The notes beneath the pieces are model-generated. The model searched no databases and was not told the DNA's origin. It saw only the letters and a program-made list of their open reading frames with translations. A DNA stretch of 36,846 nt from Ruminococcaceae bacterium UBA5905. Its GTDB lineage: Bacteria; Bacillota; Clostridia; Oscillospirales; Acutalibacteraceae. The stretch covers positions 26,320 to 63,165 of the forward strand of contig DJEF01000007.1 in the NCBI GenBank assembly GCA_002431285.1, given 5' to 3'. Positions 30,407 to 36,846 of this stretch are shown here, piece by piece (the first letter of the stretch is position 1; each line of letters starts with the position of its first letter). Both the position numbers and the translations under genes were made by a program.

Positions 30407-30417
30407 TTTATGGCTGA
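30310..30417 (+). CDS. Upstream ORF 2 in the mgtE leader (35 aa, polyproline)
   Basis: ATG begins directly after the stop of upstream ORF 1 (TAAATG) and the frame ends at TGA 30415-30417, eight bases past the start of mgtE (ATGGCTGA). It encodes MRLMGGGILPPPVGLC at the start, with three CCG proline codons in a row (30337-30345), a classic translational stall motif. It has no ribosome site of its own, so it would depend on termination-reinitiation. It crosses the terminator hairpin. It may be coincidental, because CCG repeats arise from the GCCGCC hairpin. Confidence 0.35.
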   Translation: MRLMGGGILPPPVGLCVVCRNRPPAGTQERSVFYG

Positions 30418-31837
30418 AGAATGGAAAAACCCGTCTGCCGCCGAGGGGGAGACGCCTCAGCGGCAGGATTACAGCGATGCGCTGGTGGAGTTGGTGCGCA
30501 CCTGTCCGTCTTTGACGGAGCTGCGGGAGGCGTTGGAGTCTTACCACGACAGTGACATCGCCGATGCACTGGAGCGATTGGAGCCGAATGCCCGGAAGCG
30601 GCTGTACCGGGCGTTGGGCACCGACCGGATGAGCGACGTGTTTGCTTATCTGGAGGATGTGGGACAGTATATCGAGGAGCTGGATGCCGAGCGCGCTGCC
30701 GACGTGATCGAGGGCATGGATGCCGACGATGCGGTGGACGTGCTGGAGGAGTTGGACGACGATAAGCGCGAAACGCTGCTGGGGCTGATGAATGCCGACG
30801 CGGCAGAGGATATCCAGCTGATCCACTCCTATGATGAGGATGCGGTGGGCAGCCGCATGACCACCAATTATGTGGCCATCAACCGTCATCTGTCCATCAA
30901 AGAAGCCATGCGCTCGCTGGTGCGGCAGGCGGCGGACAACGACAATATCTCTACGCTCTATGCTCTCAATGACGACGGCACCTTCTACGGGGCGATTGAT
31001 CTGAAGGATCTGATCGTAGCGCGGGAGGGAACGGAGCTGGACGATCTGATCGTCACCTCCTACCCTTTCGTGTATGCGGAGGAATCGGTCGAGGACTGCA
31101 TTGAGGAACTGAAGGATTATTCCGAGGATTCCATCCCGGTGCTGGACAGCGACAAGCGGCTGCTGGGCGTTATCACGGCGCAGGATATTGTGGAGGTCGT
31201 GGACGAGGAGATGGGCGAGGACTACGCCCGTCTCGCCGGTTTAACCGAAGAGGAAGAGGCGGACGAGCCGCTGCTCAAGAGCATCCGCAAGCGCCTGCCC
31301 TGGCTGGTCGTGCTGATGTTCCTTGGCTTAGGCGTGTCAGCGGTGGTGGGCGTGTTTGAGTCGGTGGTGCAGAGCCTGACCCTCATCATGTGCTTCCAGT
31401 CGCTGATCCTGGATATGGCGGGTAATGTGGGCACCCAGTCGCTGGCGGTGACGATCCGTACGCTGTCTGATGGGGACGATCGCCCGCACCATTCCCTGCG
31501 GCTCATCGGCAAGGAGGTGCGCATAGGCGTACTCAACGGACTCCTGCTGGGAGTGCTGTCCTTTGTGCTGGTGGGGCTGTATATCCTGCTGGTGAAGGGG
31601 CGGGATCCCATGCTGGCGTTTACCGTCTCCGGCTGTATCGGTATCGCGCTGCTGGTGGCCATGACCATTTCCAGCTTCACCGGTACGGCGATCCCCATTG
31701 TGTTCGATAAGCTGCACATTGATCCGGCGGCGGCCTCCGGTCCGCTGATCACTACCGTCAATGATTTGGTGGCAGTGGTGACCTACTACGGTCTGGCCTG
31801 GCTGCTGATGATCGAGGTGTTTCATCTGGCGGGGTGA
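30410..31837 (+). CDS. mgtE: Magnesium transporter MgtE
   Basis: 475 aa from ATG 30410, directly after the terminator T-run; the nearest purine-rich AGGAAAGG (30392-30399) lies inside that hairpin. Domain order: acidic N-terminal MgtE_N domain (about 20-145, with DAERAADVIEGMDADDAVDV), two CBS domains (about 150-275) and a membrane domain from about residue 300 with five spans. Conserved channel motifs: AGNVGTQSLAV (from residue 337) and SGPLITTVNDLVAVVTYYGL. In characterised MgtE the N and CBS domains sense cytosolic Mg2+ and close the pore. The leader suggests extra control at the level of transcription. Confidence 0.96.
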   Translation: MAEEWKNPSAAEGETPQRQDYSDALVELVRTCPSLTELREALESYHDSDIADALERLEPNARKRLYRALGTDRMSDVFAYLEDVGQYIEELDAERAADVIEGMDADDAVDVLEELDDDKRETLLGLMNADAAEDIQLIHSYDEDAVGSRMTTNYVAINRHLSIKEAMRSLVRQAADNDNISTLYALNDDGTFYGAIDLKDLIVAREGTELDDLIVTSYPFVYAEESVEDCIEELKDYSEDSIPVLDSDKRLLGVITAQDIVEVVDEEMGEDYARLAGLTEEEEADEPLLKSIRKRLPWLVVLMFLGLGVSAVVGVFESVVQSLTLIMCFQSLILDMAGNVGTQSLAVTIRTLSDGDDRPHHSLRLIGKEVRIGVLNGLLLGVLSFVLVGLYILLVKGRDPMLAFTVSGCIGIALLVAMTISSFTGTAIPIVFDKLHIDPAAASGPLITTVNDLVAVVTYYGLAWLLMIEVFHLAG

Positions 31838-31955
31838 AGGCGGAGGGTTCCCGCTGGTCCGTTGTATTCGCCGCTGCGGCGGATGCCCGCGTGTCGGTCA
31901 TAAGTCGGTAAGATAAGTCAATAGGAATGCCCGTAAAATACAGGAGGAGTATCTT

Positions 31956-33161
31956 ATGAATGTCGTGGTAGCACAATCCGGAGGCCCTACCGGGGTCATC
32001 AATGCCTCGTTGCTGGGCGTGTTTCGTCAGGCGCGTCAGTGGGCGGCGGTGGACACCGTCTACGGAGCGCTCAATGGCATCGAGGGGATTTTGAGGGACC
32101 GTCTGGTGTCGCTGAACGCCCAGCTGGACGATCCGGAGCAGCAGGCGCTGCTGCGGCAGACTCCGGCGGCGGCGCTGGGTTCCTGCCGGTATAAGCTGCC
32201 GGCAGCGGAGCAGGAGCCGCGGGTGTACGAGACCATCCGCCGGGTGCTGGAGCAGCACGATATCGGGGCGTTTTTCTATATCGGCGGCAACGATTCCATG
32301 GATACGGTGGATAAGCTGTCGGCGTATTTTGCGGCGGAGGGTTGTCCCATTCGGGTGATCGGTGTGCCGAAGACCATTGACAACGATCTGGTGGATACCG
32401 ACCATACCCCCGGCTATGGCTCGGCGGCGAAATTTGTGGCCACGGTCATGCGGGAAATTATCCGGGATTGCACGGTGTATGATCTGCAATCTGTCACGAT
32501 CGTGGAGATTATGGGACGGGATACCGGCTGGCTGACGCTGGCGGCGGCGCTGCCCCGTCTATACGGGGAGACGGCGCCCCATCTGGTGTATCTGCCGGAG
32601 GTGCCGTTCACAGAGGAACAGTTTGTGGCGGATGTGCGCCGAGTGCAGGCGCAGCATTCCACGGTGATCGTGGCGGTGTCCGAAGGAGTGCGGCCGGTGC
32701 AGGAGGACGATTGCTCCACCGAGGCGACCGACGGATTCGGGCATAAGCAGCTGGCTGGTGCCGGGAAATGTCTGGAGGATATTGTGCGCCGCCGCATCGG
32801 CTGCAAGGTGCGGGCGGTGGAGCTGAATACGCCCCAGCGCTGCGCGTCGCACGTGGCTTCGGCCACCGACGTGGCGGAGGCGGAGCAGGCCGGGATGGCC
32901 GCCGTGCAGGCGGCCATGGAGGGGGCCACCGGGCAGATGGTGGCGTTCACCCGCAGCGACGCACCCTATCGGTTGACCTGCACCGCCATTCCGGTGGCGC
33001 AGGTGGCGAACCGGGTGAAATACGTGCCCCGGGAATGGATCAATGAGCCGGGCAACGATGTGCTGCCCGCAGCGCTCGCTTATGTGCGCCCGCTGGTGGA
33101 GGGAGAATTGCCTCTGATGACCGAGGGCGGCCTGCCCCGGCATTTCCGCTTGCGGGTATGA
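31956..33161 (+). CDS. 6-phosphofructokinase, pyrophosphate-dependent type
   Basis: 401 aa. Start ATG 31956 after AGGAGGAG. PFK fold with AQSGGPTGVINAS at the N-terminus, IGGNDSMDTVDKLS (GGNDS at 110-114) and PKTIDND (138-144), then GYGSAAKFVATVMREI and VEIMGRDTGWLTLAAAL. ATP-dependent enzymes have Gly where this has Asp113 and Lys139, so the phosphoryl donor is probably pyrophosphate. The third residue of the GGDDS motif is Asn here. Converts fructose 6-phosphate to fructose 1,6-bisphosphate, reversibly if PPi-linked. A 118-base gap separates it from mgtE; a strong terminator follows. Confidence 0.9.
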   Translation: MNVVVAQSGGPTGVINASLLGVFRQARQWAAVDTVYGALNGIEGILRDRLVSLNAQLDDPEQQALLRQTPAAALGSCRYKLPAAEQEPRVYETIRRVLEQHDIGAFFYIGGNDSMDTVDKLSAYFAAEGCPIRVIGVPKTIDNDLVDTDHTPGYGSAAKFVATVMREIIRDCTVYDLQSVTIVEIMGRDTGWLTLAAALPRLYGETAPHLVYLPEVPFTEEQFVADVRRVQAQHSTVIVAVSEGVRPVQEDDCSTEATDGFGHKQLAGAGKCLEDIVRRRIGCKVRAVELNTPQRCASHVASATDVAEAEQAGMAAVQAAMEGATGQMVAFTRSDAPYRLTCTAIPVAQVANRVKYVPREWINEPGNDVLPAALAYVRPLVEGELPLMTEGGLPRHFRLRV

Positions 33162-33173
33162 TGAAACGGGAAT

Positions 33174-33207
33174 CACCCCCGGCTTTGTTCAAAGCCGGGG
33201 GTGTTTT
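33174..33207 (+). terminator. Terminator after the phosphofructokinase gene
   Basis: Perfect stem CACCCCCGGCTTTG-TTC-AAAGCCGGGGGTG and TTTT. Strong intrinsic terminator. Confidence 0.92.
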
Positions 33208-33305
33208 CATGCAGTTTTCGGAAAAAATCTCCACTTTATGGATTAAACCGGGTCTATTACGGCGATACTGTTCATAGACTGTGAGGAAAGGACAGGAAGC
33301 CGCTT

Positions 33306-33560
33306 ATGGAAAAGACGTCGCTGCGCAAACTGCTGTTACGGGAGAGTGTGCCGCCGCATCCGATGATCACGTCCATCCGGGAGGTGTGTGCCCGCATGGA
33401 TCAGGTGGAGAGTCGATTTGCCATGGAAACGGATCCGGATCTGATCGAGGGTTGTATTTTTGAGATGGAATCCCTGCGGGCGCAGTATCGCTATCTGCTG
33501 CGTTCGGCACGGGAGCAGGGGGTGGTGTGCCGGGAGCGTACCCACCTGTGGAATGAGTAG
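33306..33560 (+). CDS. DUF2508 family protein (YaaL-like)
   Basis: 84 aa, mostly helical: SLRKLLLRESVPPHPMITSI, then ARMDQVESRFAMETDPDLIE and MESLRAQYRYLLRSAREQGV. Composition and length fit DUF2508, whose genes usually sit directly upstream of bofA in spore formers. That pairing is repeated here: bofA follows after 15 bases. Start ATG 33306 follows GGAAGCCGCTT with an upstream AGGAAAGGA. Function unknown. Confidence 0.7.
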   Translation: MEKTSLRKLLLRESVPPHPMITSIREVCARMDQVESRFAMETDPDLIEGCIFEMESLRAQYRYLLRSAREQGVVCRERTHLWNE

Positions 33561-33575
33561 AGGGGAGATATACGC

Positions 33576-33845
33576 ATGAGTATGTGGCTCAAAGCAGCCT
33601 TGGGCGTGTTAGCGGGGATCGTCGGTCTGTGTGTGCTGATCGCCGCCGTCAAGACCCGCAAGCCGGTGCGGTGCCTGCTTGGCTCCGGGCTGCAGGGGCT
33701 GTGCGCTTTGGGCCTGGTGGATCTGCTGGGGGCATTCACCGGGGTGTCGCTGGGATTCAGCTGGTTTACCGCCGGGATCTGCTTTGGCCTGGGAATGCCC
33801 GGTGTCATCGGTGTGCTGATGGCGAAGCTGGTTATGGGTCTGTGA
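33576..33845 (+). CDS. bofA: BofA family protein (pro-sigma-K processing inhibitor type)
   Basis: 89 aa, two or three membrane segments: LKAALGVLAGIVGLCVLIAA, then LLGSGLQGLCALGLVDLLGA, and the BofA signature GVSLGFSWFTAGICFGLGMP followed by GVIGVLMAKLVM. In Bacillus, BofA inhibits the SpoIVFB protease that activates sigma-K in the mother cell. Presence of BofA suggests an endospore-forming lineage, though some Clostridia keep it without sporulating. Start ATG after AGGGGAG. Cotranscribed with the DUF2508 gene. Confidence 0.82.
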   Translation: MSMWLKAALGVLAGIVGLCVLIAAVKTRKPVRCLLGSGLQGLCALGLVDLLGAFTGVSLGFSWFTAGICFGLGMPGVIGVLMAKLVMGL

Positions 33846-33898
33846 GGAGCCAGAGTAGCTCATCGACCTGTCCGCTGCGGTCTTTTTGTATTTAATGG

Positions 33899-33927
33899 TT
33901 GCATTACCGGATGGAATGTGGTATACT
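33899..33927 (+). promoter_or_regulatory. Promoter of the yebC-family gene
   Basis: TTGCAT (33899-33904), 17-base spacer, TATACT (33922-33927), 37 bases before the start codon. Confidence 0.82.
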
Positions 33928-33963
33928 GACAGGAGAATTTTATGTACGTAAGGGGTTTTTTCC

Positions 33964-34701
33964 ATGTCAGGACATTCCAAATGGAACAATATTAAGCGTA
34001 AGAAAGAAAAGACTGATGGACAAAAGGCGAAGATCTTCACCAAGATGGGACGCGAGATCGCGGTGGCGGTGAAGGAGGGCGGCAGCGCCGACCCGGCCTC
34101 CAACTCCAAGCTGAAGGACGCCATCGCCAAGGCCAAGGCCAACAATGTGCCCAACGATAACATCGAGCGCATCATCAAAAAGGCGGCAGGCGACGGAGAC
34201 GCCAACAATTATGAGGCGCTCCAGTATGAGGGCTACGGCCCCAGCGGCATCGCCGTGATCGTGGAGACGCTGACCGATAACCGCAACCGCACGGCCGGCG
34301 ATCTGCGCCATTATTTCGATAAGTGCGGCGGCAACCTGGGACAGACCGGCTGTGTGGGCTTTATGTTCAATAAGCGGGGCAAGCTGGTGATCGAGTCCGA
34401 GGGGCTGGACGAGGATAAGGTGATGGAGGACGCGCTGGAGGTCGGCGCCGCGGACTTTGCGGCGGACGAGGATGTGTTTGAGATCACCACCGAGCCGGAG
34501 GATTTCTCGGCGGTGCGGGACGATCTGGAGGCCAGGGGCTATTCCTTCGTGCTGGCTGAAATACAGATGGTGCCGGATATGCTGACCGCCATCACCGACC
34601 CGGATGCGGCGCAGAATATGGAAAAGCTGCTGGACCTGCTGGAGGATAACGACGACGTGCAGGATGTCTGGCATAACTGGGATCGTCCCGACGAGGACTG
34701 A
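33964..34701 (+). CDS. YebC/PmpR-family protein (putative transcriptional or translational regulator)
   Basis: 245 aa. Start ATG 33964 after GTAAGGGG. Canonical N-terminus [20 protein letters not shown], then [18 protein letters not shown] and [20 protein letters not shown]. The three-domain YebC pattern is complete, ending with [10 protein letters not shown]. Family members have been described both as transcription factors and, more recently, as factors that help ribosomes through polyproline stretches; the function here is not shown. Ends at a bidirectional terminator with a convergent gene. Confidence 0.95.
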   Translation: MSGHSKWNNIKRKKEKTDGQKAKIFTKMGREIAVAVKEGGSADPASNSKLKDAIAKAKANNVPNDNIERIIKKAAGDGDANNYEALQYEGYGPSGIAVIVETLTDNRNRTAGDLRHYFDKCGGNLGQTGCVGFMFNKRGKLVIESEGLDEDKVMEDALEVGAADFAADEDVFEITTEPEDFSAVRDDLEARGYSFVLAEIQMVPDMLTAITDPDAAQNMEKLLDLLEDNDDVQDVWHNWDRPDED

Positions 34702-34717
34702 TCCGGCAGGCGAACGA

Positions 34718-34756
34718 AAAAGCGGCTGTCACACGAGCTTGTGTGACAGCCGCTTT
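34718..34756. terminator. Bidirectional terminator between the yebC-family and ygjV-like genes
   Basis: Perfect 16-base stem AAAGCGGCTGTCACAC / GTGTGACAGCCGCTTT with loop GAGCTT; an A-run precedes it and TTTC follows. The stop and last codons of the minus-strand gene lie inside the stem. Confidence 0.9.
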
Positions 34757-35310
34757 CCCGTATCCGCATCGGGGCGGTCCGGGGCTTTCACGCGTCTGCG
34801 GGAAGCATAGATGCGCACCAGAGCCGCCACGATGGAAAGCAGCGTGAATGCTTCGCAAAGCATTCCGGCGACGGAGTGGATACAGAGGTTGTATACCAGC
34901 CAGGAGCCGGAGGTGACGAGGATGATCCAGCGCATACGCACGGTGTCGGTGCAGCCGTATGCGTAGGTGGACAGCACCTTGGCGACGGCGATGAGCAGGC
35001 TTTTGGGACCGCTCCAGGTGGCCAGTGAAAACGCCACGAAGGCCGCGCTGAACAGAGCCCGGGACAGGGCGGTTTTCCGGCCGCTTTCCACCTGATGGGA
35101 GAATACGCAGTTGCGCGCACAGCCGACGGCATTCATGGCGGCCCCGGTGTAGGCACCCAGCAGAATGTACTGGATGCCGAACAGCAATTCGTTCATGGTG
35201 CGGAAAAAGATGATGTGTTTATGGGATTTGCATTGGAAGGACAGGATGCTGGCCAGAATGCCGGCAAACCCCAGAGCCTGAATGCCTATATCCGATGCGG
35301 TGATGTGCAT
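34729..35310 (-). CDS. YgjV-like membrane protein
   Basis: 193 aa with about six hydrophobic segments. It resembles the bacterial inner-membrane YgjV family: LGFAGILASILSFQCKSHKH at the N-terminus, MNELLFGIQYILLGAYTGAA, then AAMNAVGCARNCVF. A basic cytoplasmic tail (ASRRRVKAPDRP) follows. Start ATG 35310 is preceded by AGAGGGGA. Divergent from a DeoR-family regulator. Its stop codon lies within the shared terminator hairpin. Function unknown. Confidence 0.75.
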   Translation of the reverse strand: MHITASDIGIQALGFAGILASILSFQCKSHKHIIFFRTMNELLFGIQYILLGAYTGAAMNAVGCARNCVFSHQVESGRKTALSRALFSAAFVAFSLATWSGPKSLLIAVAKVLSTYAYGCTDTVRMRWIILVTSGSWLVYNLCIHSVAGMLCEAFTLLSIVAALVRIYASRRRVKAPDRPDADTGKRLSHKLV

Positions 35311-35323
35311 GACGATTCCCCTC

Positions 35324-35401
35324 TTGTATTTCTTCGATGGATATGATATGCTGGGGGAAAGAAAATGTCAAGTTTTGTTCGATATGTTTGAAAACGAACA
35401 A
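35324..35401 (+). promoter_or_regulatory. Promoter and candidate operator of the DeoR-family gene
   Basis: TTGTAT (35324-35329), 17-base spacer, TATGCT (35347-35352). Downstream, TTGTTCG (35375-35381) and CGAACAA (35395-35401) form an inverted repeat. Each half has the TGTTCG core described for DeoR/GlpR-type operators. It is a likely autoregulatory site. Confidence 0.6.
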
Positions 35402-35424
35402 TTGAAAGAACAGGAGGCAGAACT

Positions 35425-36111
35425 ATGCACTCGGAGCGGCAGGAGAAGATTCTCGGAATTTTGCGGCAGCAGCATCGGGTATCGGTCAAGCGGCTGGCGG
35501 AGCTGTGCGTTGTCAGCGAAATGACCGTCCGACGGGATCTGAAAGAGCTGGAGGCCTGCAATCTGATCCAGCGGTACAACGGCGGAGCGGTGTACGTGGA
35601 GGACGGCAATCTGCCCATCCGATACCGGGACAAGCTGAATGCCGATTCCAAGCGGGCATTGGCCGAATCGGTGCGCCCGTTTTTGCGGGACGGGCTGAGC
35701 CTGTTCATCGACAGCTCCTCCACCTGCTCCTATATTCTTCCGCTGCTGGCGGAATACAAGGATATCCGGATCGTGACCAATTCGGTGCACAATCTGCTCA
35801 TTGCCGCCCGCTATCACTATCCCTGCATTCTGTGCGGCGGCGAATACGATGAGACGGAGATGTGCACGGTGGGCGAAGAGGCGGAACGGATGCTGGAGCA
35901 GATGAATATCGACGTGGGCTTCTTCTCCAGTCTCGGCCTGTCGGAGGACGGGCGGATCACCGATGCGGAACCGCGGGGGACGCGGGTGCGCAAGGCGGCG
36001 CTGCGGCATACGGAGACCGGTGTGTTTCTGTTTGTTCGCTCCAAGGTGGGGAAGAAGTATCTGTATACGCTGTGCCGCACGGAGGATGTGGCGCGCGTGA
36101 TCGTGGTTTGA
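35425..36111 (+). CDS. DeoR/GlpR-family transcriptional regulator
   Basis: 228 aa, slightly shorter than the usual ~250. Start ATG 35425 after AGGAGG. N-terminal DeoR helix-turn-helix: ERQEKILGILRQQHRVSVKR, then LAELCVVSEMTVRRDLKELE and RYNGGAVY. The C-terminal sensor (DeoRC) has LFIDSSSTCSYILPLLAE and IVTNSVHNLLIAARY, followed by a GGEYDE segment. Members sense phosphorylated sugars, and targets are usually adjacent sugar genes. None are adjacent here; the divergent neighbour is the YgjV-like protein. Targets therefore unknown. Confidence 0.92.
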   Translation: MHSERQEKILGILRQQHRVSVKRLAELCVVSEMTVRRDLKELEACNLIQRYNGGAVYVEDGNLPIRYRDKLNADSKRALAESVRPFLRDGLSLFIDSSSTCSYILPLLAEYKDIRIVTNSVHNLLIAARYHYPCILCGGEYDETEMCTVGEEAERMLEQMNIDVGFFSSLGLSEDGRITDAEPRGTRVRKAALRHTETGVFLFVRSKVGKKYLYTLCRTEDVARVIVV

Positions 36112-36208
36112 GGCAAGCGACGGAGCTTTTTTCCGACGTCCGGTCGAAGCGGTTCTATCGGCGTGTGCCGCCGCATATACCTCTTAGCAAAACAAGGAGG
36201 TGCTGCGG

Positions 36209-36511
36209 ATGATCGCTCGGGTGACGGATATGCGCGACAAAGAGGTGATCAACGTATCGGACGGTGTGCGGCTGGGGTTTGTGGACGATGTGGAGGTGGA
36301 TACCTGCACGGCGCAGCTTGTGTCCATTGTGATCTATGGTAAGGCGAAGCTCTGCGGATTGCTGGGTCGGGAGGCGGATATAGTCATCCACTGGAAGGAT
36401 ATCGAGGTGATCGGAGAGGAAACGGTGCTGGTGAATTTCCGCTGTCCGCCCGATAACTGCGGCTGTCGTCCGCGGAAGGGCCCCCAGATTTTGGGCGGTC
36501 TATTTCGCTGA
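36209..36511 (+). CDS. YlmC/YmxH family sporulation protein (PRC-barrel)
   Basis: 100 aa from ATG 36209 with AAGGAGG (36194-36200) nine bases upstream; a GTG at 36200 overlaps that site and is rejected. PRC-barrel-like fold: RVTDMRDKEVINVSDGVRLG, then GFVDDVEVDTCTAQLVSIVI and IHWKDIEVIGEETVLV. It ends NCGCRPRKG. Matches the YlmC/YmxH group, named from Bacillus sporulation-linked genes, but with unknown biochemical function. Confidence 0.85.
   Translation: MIARVTDMRDKEVINVSDGVRLGFVDDVEVDTCTAQLVSIVIYGKAKLCGLLGREADIVIHWKDIEVIGEETVLVNFRCPPDNCGCRPRKGPQILGGLFR

Positions 36512-36846
<335 letters not shown>

Noticed and set aside
30125..30409. M-box or other known Mg2+ riboswitch upstream of mgtE
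   Set aside because: I could not match the conserved M-box segments; the leader instead shows a short ORF and an attenuator. An Rfam scan is needed to be certain.

Overview
The window reads as a chromosomal segment of a GC-rich Firmicute, probably a Clostridia member near Oscillospiraceae/Ruminococcaceae. This is inferred from gene content and order: a nusB-xseA-xseB-ispA-dxs-tlyA-nadK-argR-recN operon, rpsF-ssb-rpsR, PyrR attenuation, Asp23, and the BofA, DUF2508 and YlmC/YmxH genes associated with endospore formers. It is rich in housekeeping genes and interrupted by a few accessory stretches. Most genes lie on the plus strand.

Region 1 (1-6.4 kb) looks origin-proximal: the 3' part of gyrA, a gap with a cluster of DnaA-box-like nonamers, mnmG, a degenerate duplicate of the mnmG 3' end, rsmG, a perfect parS and a Noc/ParB-family gene. 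A second perfect parS lies at 17.47 kb. Region 2 (6.4-15 kb) is accessory: a DUF3048 lipoprotein; a tRNA-Arg(CCU) gene split by a ~2 kb AT-rich islet that carries another intact tRNA-Arg(CCU), an integrase remnant and a hexapeptide acetyltransferase; a PTS-EIIC/EAL fusion; three XRE regulators; and a SLOG-family (DUF1273-like) protein. Region 3 (15.2-17.4 kb) is pyrR plus a uracil permease behind a PyrR attenuator. Region 4 (17.5-18.56 kb) is an IS481-family insertion sequence between the second parS and the rpsF promoter.

Region 5 (18.6-30 kb) is rpsF-ssb-rpsR, asp23, then the compact operon from nusB to recN, with a Kae1/TsaD-like gene inserted after nusB. Start/stop overlaps suggest translational coupling. 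Region 6 (30-36.8 kb) holds mgtE with an elaborate leader, a PPi-type phosphofructokinase, DUF2508-bofA, a YebC-family gene, a YgjV-like membrane protein divergent from a DeoR-family regulator, a YlmC/YmxH gene and the start of rpsB.

The most interesting element is the mgtE leader (30.1-30.41 kb). It has a consensus-like promoter and a 35-codon upstream ORF whose N-terminus resembles the enterobacterial MgtL Mg2+-sensing leader peptide. The 3' end of that ORF can form an antiterminator against an intrinsic terminator that abuts the mgtE start codon. A second, polyproline-containing upstream ORF bridges the first to mgtE. No match to the M-box aptamer was recognised. All statements rest on reading the sequence; no database search was run.
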